Of a stretch of DNA of 49,013 nt, positions 15,886 to 23,867 are shown piece after piece. How positions within the stretch are numbered: the stretch's first letter is position 1; each line of letters begins with the position of its first letter. Source of the stretch: Candidatus Pacearchaeota archaeon (GTDB taxonomy: Archaea > Nanobdellota > Nanobdellia > Pacearchaeales > GW2011-AR1). The notes below the pieces were generated by a model. It searched no databases. It worked only from the letters and a program-made list of their open reading frames with translations, and was not told the origin of the DNA. The position numbers and the translations under genes were made by a program. The DNA is taken from the NCBI GenBank assembly GCA_016204145.1, contig JACQLK010000026.1, positions 1 to 49,013 of the forward strand, written 5' to 3'.

Positions 15886-17247
15886 ATGGTAAAAGTCGGT
15901 CTTGAAATTCACGGATATCTCAACACAAAGGAAAAATTATTCTGCAAATGCAAATCCGAGCACGGGGCGAAATTTTCAAAGCCGAACACGAATATTTGTC
16001 CTGTCTGTACCGGAATGCCGGGCGCAAAGCCGATGCTGCCTAATTCAAATGCCGTCGGGAAAGCGATCGAAATTTCCTTGATTCTCGAATGCAAAATAAA
16101 TCAAAAACTCGCTTGGCAAAGAAAACATTACGACTGGCCTGACATGCCGAAGGGATTTCAAAGCACGATTTCGGGCCCTTACGCAACTCCCGTCGGTGTT
16201 GGCGGAAAATTTCTCGGAATAGGAATTACCGAAGCGCATTTGGAAGAAGATCCCGCCGCGTGGAATCCGCAAACAGGGGAAATTGACTACAACCGTTCCG
16301 GAAGCCCGTTGATTGAAATCGTGACAGAACCGGATTTCAAAAGCGCGGAGCAAGTTGTTTCCTGGCTAAAACAGCTGATAGTCACGCTGGATTACATAAA
16401 AGCCATAGACAAAAATTCCGGAATAAAAGTCGACGTCAATGTTTCTGTTCCCGAAATGAAAACAGAGAGGGTTGAAATAAAAAACGTCAACAGCATGAGC
16501 AATATAATCAACGCGATAAATTACGAGGAAAAAAGGCAGAAAAAAGAAGGGCAGAAAGTCAGGGAAACCAGAATGTACGACGAATCAAAAGGAGTCACGA
16601 TAAAAATGCGCGAAAAGGAGCTTGCCGAGGACTACAGGTTTATCTCGGAGCCGGACCTTCCGGTGCTGAAAATTGAAAAAAACAGGATTGAAAAAATAAG
16701 AGCTTCCCTTCCGGAAACGCCTCATGAAAAACTTGCGAGAATTGTAAAAAAACACAAAATAAAAAAAGAATACGCCGAAATCCTCACGAAAAAACTTGAC
16801 ATCGTTGAATTTTTTGAAAAAATAATCGGAAAAGTGCAAAATCCCGAACTGGCGGTGCATTGGGTTGCCGGAGAACTCTCTCGCGTTTTGAATTACGCGA
16901 AAAAAGAAATCGCCGACGTTGACATAAATCCCGAGCATTTCGTCGAACTTTTGAAAATGATGGAACAAAACGCGATAACTGCATTGAAGGCGAAGGAAAT
17001 ATTAAACGAATTTATTCCAAAATCATTTTCTCCCAAGGAAAAAATTAAAAGTCATGCAAAAATTTCAAGTGGCGAAATTGAAGAAATATGTGAGAAAGTC
17101 ATAAAGGAGAATCCAAAAGCGGTTCAAGATTACAAGCAGGGGAACGCCTCTGCGTTGAATTTCCTCCTCGGACAGATAATGAAAAATTCAAACAAGCGCG
17201 CCGATTCAAAGACGGCGAGGGAAATTTTGGAGAGGATGATAAAATAA
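15886..17247 (+). CDS. gatB: Asp-tRNA(Asn)/Glu-tRNA(Gln) amidotransferase subunit B
   Basis: GatB binds the mischarged tRNA and performs the ATP-dependent transamidation using ammonia from GatA. The 453-residue protein has VGLEIHGYLNT at the start and a zinc-binding set (Cys20, Cys22, Cys38, Cys41 in LFCKCK and NICPVCTGMPG). It also has RKHYDWPDMPKGFQ, the LEEDPA metal site, DYNRSGSPLIEIVTEPD and VDVNVSV. The C-terminal YqeY-like tail is complete. A TATA-like box around 15857-15868 gives a leaderless start. The gene is not adjacent to gatA or gatC but in the same 17-kb island. Confidence 0.96.
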   Translation: MVKVGLEIHGYLNTKEKLFCKCKSEHGAKFSKPNTNICPVCTGMPGAKPMLPNSNAVGKAIEISLILECKINQKLAWQRKHYDWPDMPKGFQSTISGPYATPVGVGGKFLGIGITEAHLEEDPAAWNPQTGEIDYNRSGSPLIEIVTEPDFKSAEQVVSWLKQLIVTLDYIKAIDKNSGIKVDVNVSVPEMKTERVEIKNVNSMSNIINAINYEEKRQKKEGQKVRETRMYDESKGVTIKMREKELAEDYRFISEPDLPVLKIEKNRIEKIRASLPETPHEKLARIVKKHKIKKEYAEILTKKLDIVEFFEKIIGKVQNPELAVHWVAGELSRVLNYAKKEIADVDINPEHFVELLKMMEQNAITALKAKEILNEFIPKSFSPKEKIKSHAKISSGEIEEICEKVIKENPKAVQDYKQGNASALNFLLGQIMKNSNKRADSKTAREILERMIK

Positions 17248-17268
17248 TTATGAAAAAGAAATTTAAAG

Positions 17269-17406
17269 TTATCTTCTGCTCTTTCTCTGCTTGTTCCAAT
17301 ACGGGCTTTTGCATTTTGGACAAACCAGCGGAATTTTATCATTTCTTGGAAACCATTTGTGCTTGCACCTCTCGCAAATAAAACCTTTCAGCATTACCTC
17401 ACCCAT
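17269..17406 (-). CDS. 45-residue zinc-ribbon protein
   Basis: A short gene reading MGEVMLKGFICERCKHKWFP, then PLVCPKCKSPYW and a basic tail. Two CxxC pairs (Cys11/Cys14 and Cys29/Cys32) form a rubredoxin-like zinc ribbon. A TATA-like box around 17424-17440 is centred about 26 nt upstream of the ATG. Met5 is an alternative start. Such tiny zinc ribbons are common in DPANN archaea; the role is unknown, perhaps in nucleic acid binding. It is convergent with gatB. Confidence 0.8.
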   Translation of the reverse strand: MGEVMLKGFICERCKHKWFPRNDKIPLVCPKCKSPYWNKQRKSRR

Positions 17407-17514
17407 AATTTAGTATATTATCTTTAATATATAAATATTCCTCGGTAGCGGTTAGAAACATTTATATACCTATTAGTAATATATTATTAATAAAGTGTAG
17501 AAAAGGGTTTTAAA

Positions 17515-18354
17515 ATGGCGGGAACAAAGAATAATATGGAAAAATTGGGTGAATTGTCTTTGAACGATATCCACGAAGGGGACGCCTTGAAATTATTAAA
17601 AAAATTGCCAAATGATTCAATTGATTTAATGATAACTTCCCCGCCATACGACAAGTTGAGGACATATAACGGATTTAATTTAAATCTAAAAGAGATAAGC
17701 AAAGAATTGTTCAGGGTTATGAAAAATGGCGGAGTTGCGGTAATGGTAATTCAAGACCAAACAAAGAATTTTGGGAAATCATTAACTTCGTTTAGAACTA
17801 TTCTAGACTGGTGCGATTACGGGGGATTTAAATTATTTGAATCGTTAATTTATAGAAAATACGGGGCAGAGGGAGCGTGGTGGAATAAAAGATTCAGAGT
17901 TGACCACGAGTATATGCCTATTTTTCTTAAAGGAGAAAGGCCGCAATATTTTAACAAAGAGCCGTTAAAAATTCCGTCAAAGCATGGCGGTAAAACAATG
18001 ACAGGCGGCGGAACCCGCTTAACAAACGGCATAAGAATAGAGACAAGAGCAATAAAAATAAATCCTATGAAATGTAGGGGAACAATTTGGGAATACATGA
18101 CTGCCGGAGACGGAACTCGCTTGAAGCACAAACATCCTGCAACATTTCCGGATAAACTGCCTTATGATTTTATCCAATGTTTTTGTCCGCCTAAAGGGAT
18201 TGTCTTGGATATTTTTATGGGGAGCGGGACGACGGCATTAGCAGCGATAAAATTGGGAAGAAAATTTTTGGGCTTCGATATATCCAAAGAATACGTCGAC
18301 TTGGCCAAAAAAAGAATAAAAGAAGAATCGGATTTCTATCAAAGAAAATTATAA
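17515..18354 (+). CDS. DNA methyltransferase (TSPPY type, beta-class order)
   Basis: A 279-residue amino-methyltransferase. The catalytic motif IV TSPPYD is at 41-46, and the SAM-binding motif I VLDIFMGSGTTALAA is at about 230. The order IV, target region, I is that of beta-class enzymes. TSPPY is usual for N4-cytosine methylases but also occurs in some adenine ones. A TATA-like box at 17481-17494 is about 27 nt upstream. It is convergent, 2 nt apart, with an unidentified DHH-like protein. It could be an orphan methylase or half of a restriction system. Confidence 0.9.
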   Translation: MAGTKNNMEKLGELSLNDIHEGDALKLLKKLPNDSIDLMITSPPYDKLRTYNGFNLNLKEISKELFRVMKNGGVAVMVIQDQTKNFGKSLTSFRTILDWCDYGGFKLFESLIYRKYGAEGAWWNKRFRVDHEYMPIFLKGERPQYFNKEPLKIPSKHGGKTMTGGGTRLTNGIRIETRAIKINPMKCRGTIWEYMTAGDGTRLKHKHPATFPDKLPYDFIQCFCPPKGIVLDIFMGSGTTALAAIKLGRKFLGFDISKEYVDLAKKRIKEESDFYQRKL

Positions 18355-18356
18355 CG

Positions 18357-19379
18357 TTAAGGCAACTTATCTGGTTTTTCCAAAGTATATTCTATTGCCA
18401 AAGAACTCGTCATGGCCCAAGATAATGGATTCTTGTTTAACAAGTCCTTGAATCTTTTGTTGCTCGGAACTATTGTTCCTTTTTTAAATCGATAAATGGA
18501 AAAATTATCAAACGTCCAGTTTTTACCAATAAATTCCCATCCTGTTAAGTCCTTTAAAATTTTCAAGAGGTTAATTATTTTCTTTTTTTGCTCGTTATTT
18601 ATTGAAAATATCCCGACGGATTTAACGAGATTTATCGGTTTTCCGGAAGAATCGGATATTTTTAACTTGTCTCCGCCTCTTTTTCCTCCATTAATCTCTT
18701 TTAATTTACCGAAGAATTCTCTCAAAGCAATCATTAAAGAAGAAATTGTATAATGGCTGTTAAAAAATAGTTTATTCAACGGGCTGCCCCCTTTATTGGC
18801 TCCTAAAAATTCTAACCAACTTAAACAATTTTCAGGATAATTAAATAAATTCTTAAATGTGCCGTCTGTATACAGCAAAGGACATATTGCGGATTCTTTT
18901 ACCTCTATTTCCTTTATTGAGCCGATTATTCCAAGAAGCAAGTGAATTGAGCCAAAAGGATATTTTAAAGGAAAGTTGTTTTTAGCGTCGTATTCTCTTA
19001 AATTATTTGCTTGTATGCAATTATCCAAATTATTCCAATTTGACGGCTTATCCTTCTTGTTAAATAAAAGCATATGCTGTCCTAAACTTCTTATTTCCTT
19101 TCTGAAAATTTCCATATCCAAAAAAATGCAGTCCTTTGCCTTTAATTTATCTCTAAGGATTAATATCTTGCCGTCATAATAACCGACAATTTTCCAATTA
19201 AAAAAATGAGACATCAACAAGCCGCACAAGAAACCGTCGCTATCGGGGCTTAAGATAACATTTTGATTTTCTTCTATTATCCATGAATATTTTTTTATTA
19301 AATTTTGATAATTAATTGTGACGTCTTTGTTCTCAAGGTCTTTTTCCTCCCGTCCCTTAAAAATATTAAAAATTCCCAT
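18357..19379 (-). CDS. Unidentified protein with DHH-phosphoesterase-like motifs
   Basis: A 340-residue protein. VILSPDSDGFLCGLL at 41-55 looks like motif I of DHH hydrolases (Asp46, Asp48). CIFLDMEIF at 84-92 looks like motif II (Asp88), and GQHMLL with His102 stands where the DHH triad would be, though the first Asp and one His are replaced. Later regions (YPFGSIHLLLGIIG, CPLLYTDG) are not recognised. It is convergent with the methyltransferase, so a restriction or repair partner is conceivable. The region is more AT-rich than its neighbours. No firm family. Confidence 0.7.
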   Translation of the reverse strand: MGIFNIFKGREEKDLENKDVTINYQNLIKKYSWIIEENQNVILSPDSDGFLCGLLMSHFFNWKIVGYYDGKILILRDKLKAKDCIFLDMEIFRKEIRSLGQHMLLFNKKDKPSNWNNLDNCIQANNLREYDAKNNFPLKYPFGSIHLLLGIIGSIKEIEVKESAICPLLYTDGTFKNLFNYPENCLSWLEFLGANKGGSPLNKLFFNSHYTISSLMIALREFFGKLKEINGGKRGGDKLKISDSSGKPINLVKSVGIFSINNEQKKKIINLLKILKDLTGWEFIGKNWTFDNFSIYRFKKGTIVPSNKRFKDLLNKNPLSWAMTSSLAIEYTLEKPDKLP

Positions 19380-19413
19380 AAAAATTCATATTTCTTCCCC
19401 TTAAATTCTTTTC

Positions 19414-20526
19414 CTAAAATCTTCCGACTTCCAAAACAATTCCCGCCAAAAAAATAAAACTTAATATTCCAAAGATAAACCAGTTCATCGGAACAGAATA
19501 TTCCGGTTTTCTGTCTCCGTATTCTTTTGCTTTTAGATTCATGAAGAGTATCATAATTATTGTCAGCCCTCCCGAAACAGCTCCGCCGATTCCGAGAATT
19601 CTTGCAAAATCCGCAACGTCAAAAATATTCATCAAAAAATACAAAAGCAGCGGAAAAAGCGAAACAAAGAAAAAAGAATTGTTCTTCTTTTTCAAGTCGT
19701 AAATGAAGACATTCTTCAGGGAAATTGAAAGAACGAAAAAAGCCGCCATCATTGTGAAAATTCCCAGCGCCGGAATAAAACTCCCCGAAGAAAGCGTCGC
19801 GACTTCTGTCACGTTTTTTCCGAATACGCCGAGGAACGCGAGGCAAAAAATCGCGTAGAGAAATATCGGAATAAAATTCCCGAAAATTATCGCCTTCCCG
19901 AGAAGTTTTTCCTTTTTCAATATTTCAATCCTCATCTCTGGAATGGAGGAAAATCCAAGCAGCGCGAAAAGCACGACGCCGAAAGGAATGAAAAAACTTC
20001 CCGGATTGGAATAGCTCAAGTTTTCAACGTTTATGCCGTTTGCAAAAAAAACAAAAAGAAAAATTATCATCGTTCCCGTAAGAACGACGCCAAACGACTC
20101 TATTTTTTTCAGCCCGGAAATTCCCTCCCTCAACAAAAGAGTCATGACGAACCAAAACCCGAGCGCAAAAGGAATTGAATAATTCGCGTTGTCAAAAAAA
20201 AGCATTGAAAAACTCTGCCCCTCTCCGATAAGGTAAGCGAGCAGTGCGGCGTAAATTCCAAAAAACATCGCGAAGATCATTATTTTCTTTCCCGTCTTTC
20301 CAAGATATTTCTCCATGTATCCCGGGAGTTGATGAATTTTTTTTGTTCTGAGGGTTATTTCGCCGAGGCATAGATTAACGTAAAGAATCAGCAAGCCGAG
20401 AAAAACAAGCCAAAACATTCCGATAATGAAGCCGGATTTTGAAAATACATAAGGCATTCCCAGAATGCCTGCGCCGATCATCGTCCCGCTCAATGTAAGC
20501 GCGGTAGCCCAAAATTTTTTGTCCAA
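19414..20526 (-). CDS. Amino acid permease (aromatic/HAAAP-like)
   Basis: A 370-residue transporter with about 11 membrane segments. The N-terminal TLSGTMIGAGILGMPYVFSKSGF has the GAGILG unwound-helix motif of the APC/AAAP superfamily that binds the amino acid backbone. Similar proteins import aromatic or branched amino acids, and the exact substrate is open. The start is TTG at 20526 with GGTGA about 6 nt upstream, so this gene has a short leader and a ribosome binding site rather than a leaderless start. A TATA-like TTTTTATATATAAAA lies at about 20553-20567. An importer suits an organism that may lack amino acid synthesis. Confidence 0.88.
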   Translation of the reverse strand: MDKKFWATALTLSGTMIGAGILGMPYVFSKSGFIIGMFWLVFLGLLILYVNLCLGEITLRTKKIHQLPGYMEKYLGKTGKKIMIFAMFFGIYAALLAYLIGEGQSFSMLFFDNANYSIPFALGFWFVMTLLLREGISGLKKIESFGVVLTGTMIIFLFVFFANGINVENLSYSNPGSFFIPFGVVLFALLGFSSIPEMRIEILKKEKLLGKAIIFGNFIPIFLYAIFCLAFLGVFGKNVTEVATLSSGSFIPALGIFTMMAAFFVLSISLKNVFIYDLKKKNNSFFFVSLFPLLLYFLMNIFDVADFARILGIGGAVSGGLTIIMILFMNLKAKEYGDRKPEYSVPMNWFIFGILSFIFLAGIVLEVGRF

Positions 20527-20577
20527 TTAAATCACCTGCATAAAACAATATTTTTATATATAAAAATGTTTCAGAAA

Positions 20578-21021
20578 TTATCTTGACAAAGAGTTGCTCC
20601 GCAAATCGCAAAAAGTCGGATGGACTGTTAACTGGAATGGAATGGAAAAATGTGAAATCATATCTTCTATTGCCCTTCCGTGCTCAACAAGCCGGCTAAC
20701 ATCAAGGTCGTGCTGTTCATTCACAAGAATCTCTTTACACTTATATCTTGAATATCCGTGAGAAAGGCAAATCCCGTTATTATCAAAAGAATAAACGTCA
20801 AATAAATGTTCACCCAATTTCTTCTCCTGCAACCTTACAACCAACGGGAAAAGTTTTGAACTTAACTGAGATGGTTCGCGCAAAGTTACTTTGTAAATTC
20901 CCAAATACAATGCGTGCTCCGGCGAGAATTGGGTGCGCGCATCAAGATTTATAGTTCCTGCATCATATTCTTCAAGCGTCGCCTTCTTTCCAGGCGCCTC
21001 AAAAATTCCGTATGAATTCAT
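20578..21021 (-). CDS. Hypothetical protein, 147 aa
   Basis: A soluble protein with no recognised motif. It has an N-terminal mixed region with ALYLGIYKVTLREPSQL, a strand pair (HLFDVYSFDNNGICLSHGYS), and a C-terminal helix with LVEHGRAIEDMISHF. Several Cys and His residues are scattered without a metal-site pattern. A TATA-like box around 21040-21050 fits a leaderless start. Confidence 0.65.
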   Translation of the reverse strand: MNSYGIFEAPGKKATLEEYDAGTINLDARTQFSPEHALYLGIYKVTLREPSQLSSKLFPLVVRLQEKKLGEHLFDVYSFDNNGICLSHGYSRYKCKEILVNEQHDLDVSRLVEHGRAIEDMISHFSIPFQLTVHPTFCDLRSNSLSR

Positions 21022-21056
21022 AAAAATATATTTTAATTGAGTTTTTAAAAATTATT

Positions 21057-21185
21057 GTGATAAAAATATCTTGCATATTATTTATTTTTCAATTTTGGGT
21101 TTCGCGGGGTGGGCGGAGAGCGATTTCGCGTGTAATCCATAAAAGCGAGGTCGCGAGTAGGGGGATTGGAGGTGGGACAAATAAA
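21057..21185 (+). repeat. Intergenic repeat, copy 5 (with hairpin)
   Basis: After GGGTTTCGCGGGGTGGGCGG comes the stem GCGATTTCGC (21120-21129), loop GTGTAATCCATAAAA and GCGAGGTCGC (21145-21154). All ten positions pair as RNA. The element then ends in GGAGGTGGGA. The loop is identical to copy 12 near 47.96 kb. Orientation +, against both flanking genes. Confidence 0.75.
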
Positions 21186-21201
21186 AAGGTCTTAGATTTC
21201 G

Positions 21202-21591
21202 TTATTCCTCATCTAAATATTTTTTCACAGCTATTCTCGTCCCAGAAGTTAAATTTATCTTGCTTTTTGGCGTCCAAAATTTAATATGCCTTATCTCGCT
21301 CTTCGGTTTCGGATTGCCGACAGATTTTACAACAAAAACCTTTGTGTAATTTTTCACTAACTTGCTTTTATGATTGCGCCATTTCTTGCCGACATAACTA
21401 AAAAGATATTTTATTGATTTTATCTTTAATCCTGTTTCCTCGTATAATTCCCTTATCGCAGCTCTTCTTCTGCTTTCAAACATTTTAGCTCCGCCGCCGG
21501 GCAGCATAAATTTTTTTCCGTTGGTGGAAACAATCAGAATTCCTTTTTTGAATTCCACAATTGCAACACCTCTTCTTCTTATTTTTGCCAT
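21202..21591 (-). CDS. NUDIX hydrolase
   Basis: A 129-residue Nudix protein. The box starts at LPGGGAKMFESR and ends RELYEETGL, with the full G-x5-E-x7-RE-x2-EE-x-G pattern apart from Ser in the middle. The substrate is not predictable. The ATG is only 9 nt after the 3' end of the tRNA-Arg gene on the same strand, with no room for its own promoter. It is therefore probably transcribed together with the tRNA and released by 3' processing. Confidence 0.88.
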   Translation of the reverse strand: MAKIRRRGVAIVEFKKGILIVSTNGKKFMLPGGGAKMFESRRRAAIRELYEETGLKIKSIKYLFSYVGKKWRNHKSKLVKNYTKVFVVKSVGNPKPKSEIRHIKFWTPKSKINLTSGTRIAVKKYLDEE

Positions 21592-21600
21592 ATTTTTAAA

Positions 21601-21722
21601 CGAGCCCAGGAGGAATTGAACCTCCGCCTACAGGTTACTCCGAAGCCCGCTCGCGATAAATAAAATTGTCTCGCAAACTTCCTCGCCGAAGCCTGTCATT
21701 CTGTCCGTTAAACTATGGGCCC
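21601..21722 (-). tRNA. tRNA-Arg(UCG) with a 50-nt intron
   Basis: The cloverleaf is complete: acceptor GGGCCCA/TGGGCTC with discriminator G, D stem GTTT/GAAT with GG in the loop, anticodon stem ACAGG/CCTGT, variable loop AGGC, and T stem GGAGG/CCTCC with loop TTCAATT. The mature anticodon loop CTTCGGA gives anticodon UCG. The intron (21636-21685) interrupts position 37/38. CTTC pairs with GGAG as the 4-bp central helix, with 3-nt bulges GGC and TAA, a canonical archaeal bulge-helix-bulge. Exons are 21686-21722 and 21601-21635. No 3' CCA is encoded. A TATA-like box around 21742-21752 is about 25 nt upstream. Confidence 0.93.
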
Positions 21723-21772
21723 GAAATTTCAAAAGAAAAGAGGTTTTTAAACTATAAATTCTTATCTGATTG

Positions 21773-22204
21773 ATGCCGGACAAGAAAGTGGAAACCCCGT
21801 TGGGAGTCAAGATAATTTCTGTTTTGTATCTTCTTGTAGGAGTTTTAGCATTCTTATTTGGTATTTTGTTAATTGCAGGATCATTTCCCGCGGGAGAAAA
21901 AGTTTGGGAAACAATATTAGGTTATAATATACTCCCTTGGTTGATAGTCCTTGAAGGAATAATTTTTACCCCTCTCGGGATATTTATATTTTTTGTAGGA
22001 AGAGGTTTGCAGAAAGGCAAAAACTGGGCAAGAATTATGACAATAATAGTTTCTATTCTTGGATTCCTATTTGCAGATTATCTACTCTCTGAATTAATGA
22101 TATTCAGAGTGATAATTGAAAAAATAATTAGTTTAGCAATAAATATTGTAATCCCCGCATATCTCTTTTTCAATCAAACTGCAAAAGAATTCTTCAACAA
22201 TTAA
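21773..22204 (+). CDS. Small integral membrane protein, 143 aa
   Basis: It has four hydrophobic segments: about 14-34 (ISVLYLLVGVLAFLFGILLI), 52-76, 84-103 and 112-136. The ATG at 21773 is preferred over TTG at 21770, because a TATA-like AACTATAAATT lies about 24 nt upstream. That box overlaps the oppositely oriented promoter of tRNA-Arg. The loop GRGLQKGKNWAR between the second and third segments is a pattern seen in many uncharacterised small membrane proteins. Function unknown. Confidence 0.75.
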   Translation: MPDKKVETPLGVKIISVLYLLVGVLAFLFGILLIAGSFPAGEKVWETILGYNILPWLIVLEGIIFTPLGIFIFFVGRGLQKGKNWARIMTIIVSILGFLFADYLLSELMIFRVIIEKIISLAINIVIPAYLFFNQTAKEFFNN

Positions 22205-22737
22205 TTCTTCCCGAACTTTTTCCTGTAAATCTCGACGGATTTTTTCAAAACCTCGTACGCCGCCTCTTTGTCCTTTATTTCAAGCACCTTGACTTTTTTA
22301 TTTTCAAGTTCCTTGTAGGTTTCAAAAAAATGCTTCAACTCGTTCAATGTGTGCTTGGGAACATCGTTTATTGATTTCACGTCGGAGAACCGCGGGTCTT
22401 TCTCGTAAACGGCGAGAATTTTGTCGTCGCTCTCTCCGTTGTCGTTCATGTGAATCACTCCTATGACTCTCGCGCTTGCCAAAACGCCGGGATAAACCGG
22501 AGTTCCTGTAAGAACAAGCATATCAAGAGGATCTCCGTCTTCCCAATGCGTCTGAGGTATAAATCCGTAGTCCCCGGGATAATGAACCGACGAGTAAAGA
22601 AATCTATCGACTTTTATCAGTCCGGTTTCCTTGTCTATCTCGAATTTTATCTTCGAATCCTTTGGAATTTCTATGATTGCATTTACGCTTTTCGGAAAAT
22701 TTTCGCCGCTTGAAATTTCATGAGTCGCATTTTTCAT
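22201..22737 (-). CDS. ppa: Inorganic pyrophosphatase, family I
   Basis: It hydrolyses pyrophosphate to two phosphates, pulling tRNA charging and nucleic acid synthesis forward. The 178-residue protein has the family signature EDGDPLDMLVL at about 65-75, with the three metal-binding Asp residues. YPGDYGFIPQT lies before it, and DDKILAV and the terminal YRKKF region after it. The length is typical. It is convergent with the membrane protein (4-nt overlap of ends) and divergent from htrA. Confidence 0.96.
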   Translation of the reverse strand: MKNATHEISSGENFPKSVNAIIEIPKDSKIKFEIDKETGLIKVDRFLYSSVHYPGDYGFIPQTHWEDGDPLDMLVLTGTPVYPGVLASARVIGVIHMNDNGESDDKILAVYEKDPRFSDVKSINDVPKHTLNELKHFFETYKELENKKVKVLEIKDKEAAYEVLKKSVEIYRKKFGKN

Positions 22738-22788
22738 CAGAAGGTGCGGAACAACAGATTTATAAATTTTTTTAACGTGCTAAAAAAA

Positions 22789-23661
22789 ATGCCTCTTCAA
22801 AGACATCACAAGATTCTCATAGGAAGCTTCACGACAATAGTCATAATTTTCATGCTGACGACGAGCGTTTTGCTGTATTTGCTGTCGGTAAAACAAAATG
22901 TGAACTACTTGAATTTAAACCAAAAAATCTCCGACATTCAAAAGGAAACAAATTCAAAAATAAGCGAATTGACAGATGGCATAAAAAGCACTAACGACCT
23001 GATATCGGCGGAAGTCGGCTCTTTGAACAAAGAATTAAATCTTGTGAAAGCGTCTGCGGGAGAGGATTTCTCCGGAATAATTGACTCGTCAATTCCTTCG
23101 GTCGTGACGATAAAAACAAGCGCGGGATTTCAGGGAACCGGATTCATAATCAGCGACGACGGATACGCGGTCACAAACGCCCATGTAATCGCAGACCAGG
23201 AAGGAATGCTGGCAAACAGGATAACCGCGATAACTTCAAACGCGGTTTCGCACGACGCGGAATTCATAGGATACGACGGCGATTTTGACATTGCGTTGCT
23301 GAAAATTTCCGGAAGTTACTCTCCGTTAAAATTCGGCGATTCGGACGGATTGCAAATAGGAGAAAAAGTCATAGCGATAGGAAACCCCCTTGGATTGCAA
23401 TTCTCCGTTTCTCAGGGAATAATCTCCGCGATTCACAGAAAGGGCTCAAACGGAATTTCGGCTTACATCCAAACTGATGCCGCATTGAACCCCGGAAATT
23501 CCGGCGGTCCGCTGATAGACAAGGAGGGAAAAGTCATAGGGATAAACAATTTCAAAATCGGCTCCGGCGAAAATCTCGGATTCGCGTTGGAGTCAAATTA
23601 CATAGTCGAAACGATAAACAAAATATCAAGTCAGGAATTAAATCAAACGCTGATAAGTTAA
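22789..23661 (+). CDS. Membrane-anchored HtrA/DegP-like serine protease without PDZ
   Basis: Starting at 22789 the product is 290 residues. One membrane segment (about 10-33) is followed by a coiled-coil linker and a trypsin-like domain. The catalytic triad is visible: His122 in VTNAHV, Asp157 in GDFDIALLK, Ser228 in NPGNSGGPL. The chain ends soon after the protease core, so the usual PDZ domain is absent. An upstream Met at 22720 lies inside ppa. TTTATAAATTT centred 26 nt before 22789 supports the shorter leaderless start. It probably degrades misfolded exported proteins outside the membrane. Confidence 0.92.
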   Translation: MPLQRHHKILIGSFTTIVIIFMLTTSVLLYLLSVKQNVNYLNLNQKISDIQKETNSKISELTDGIKSTNDLISAEVGSLNKELNLVKASAGEDFSGIIDSSIPSVVTIKTSAGFQGTGFIISDDGYAVTNAHVIADQEGMLANRITAITSNAVSHDAEFIGYDGDFDIALLKISGSYSPLKFGDSDGLQIGEKVIAIGNPLGLQFSVSQGIISAIHRKGSNGISAYIQTDAALNPGNSGGPLIDKEGKVIGINNFKIGSGENLGFALESNYIVETINKISSQELNQTLIS

Positions 23662-23678
23662 AATAAAATTTATTTAAA

Positions 23679-23867
23679 ATGTGGAAACCGGAATTTTTCG
23701 ATATCTTCGGGGCAGTCGGATTTTTATATATCATAATATTAAGCATATTCATATTAATAAAAAATAATCTGCCAAAATGGACAGTCATTATATTATTAAT
23801 CATCGGAATTGTCGGATTAATTATTGATGCAACTATTGTAATTAAAACTTATTTAATTAAAAAATGA
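23679..23867 (+). CDS. Small membrane protein, 62 aa
   Basis: Two hydrophobic segments, at about 9-28 (IFGAVGFLYIIILSIFILI) and 35-57, are joined by the short basic loop KNNLPKW. This is a membrane hairpin. It overlaps the proS start by 4 nt and follows htrA closely, so it may be cotranscribed with either. No family recognised. Confidence 0.7.
   Translation: MWKPEFFDIFGAVGFLYIIILSIFILIKNNLPKWTVIILLIIGIVGLIIDATIVIKTYLIKK

Noticed and set aside
17099-17342. Minus-strand frames over the gatB end and the zinc-ribbon gene
   Set aside because: They are antisense or out-of-frame readings; the true short gene here is the 45-residue zinc ribbon at 17269-17406.
22720-22788. Upstream start for the HtrA-like protease
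   Set aside because: It lies inside the divergent ppa gene and upstream of the TATA-like box; the ATG at 22789 is 26 nt after the box and directly precedes the membrane segment.
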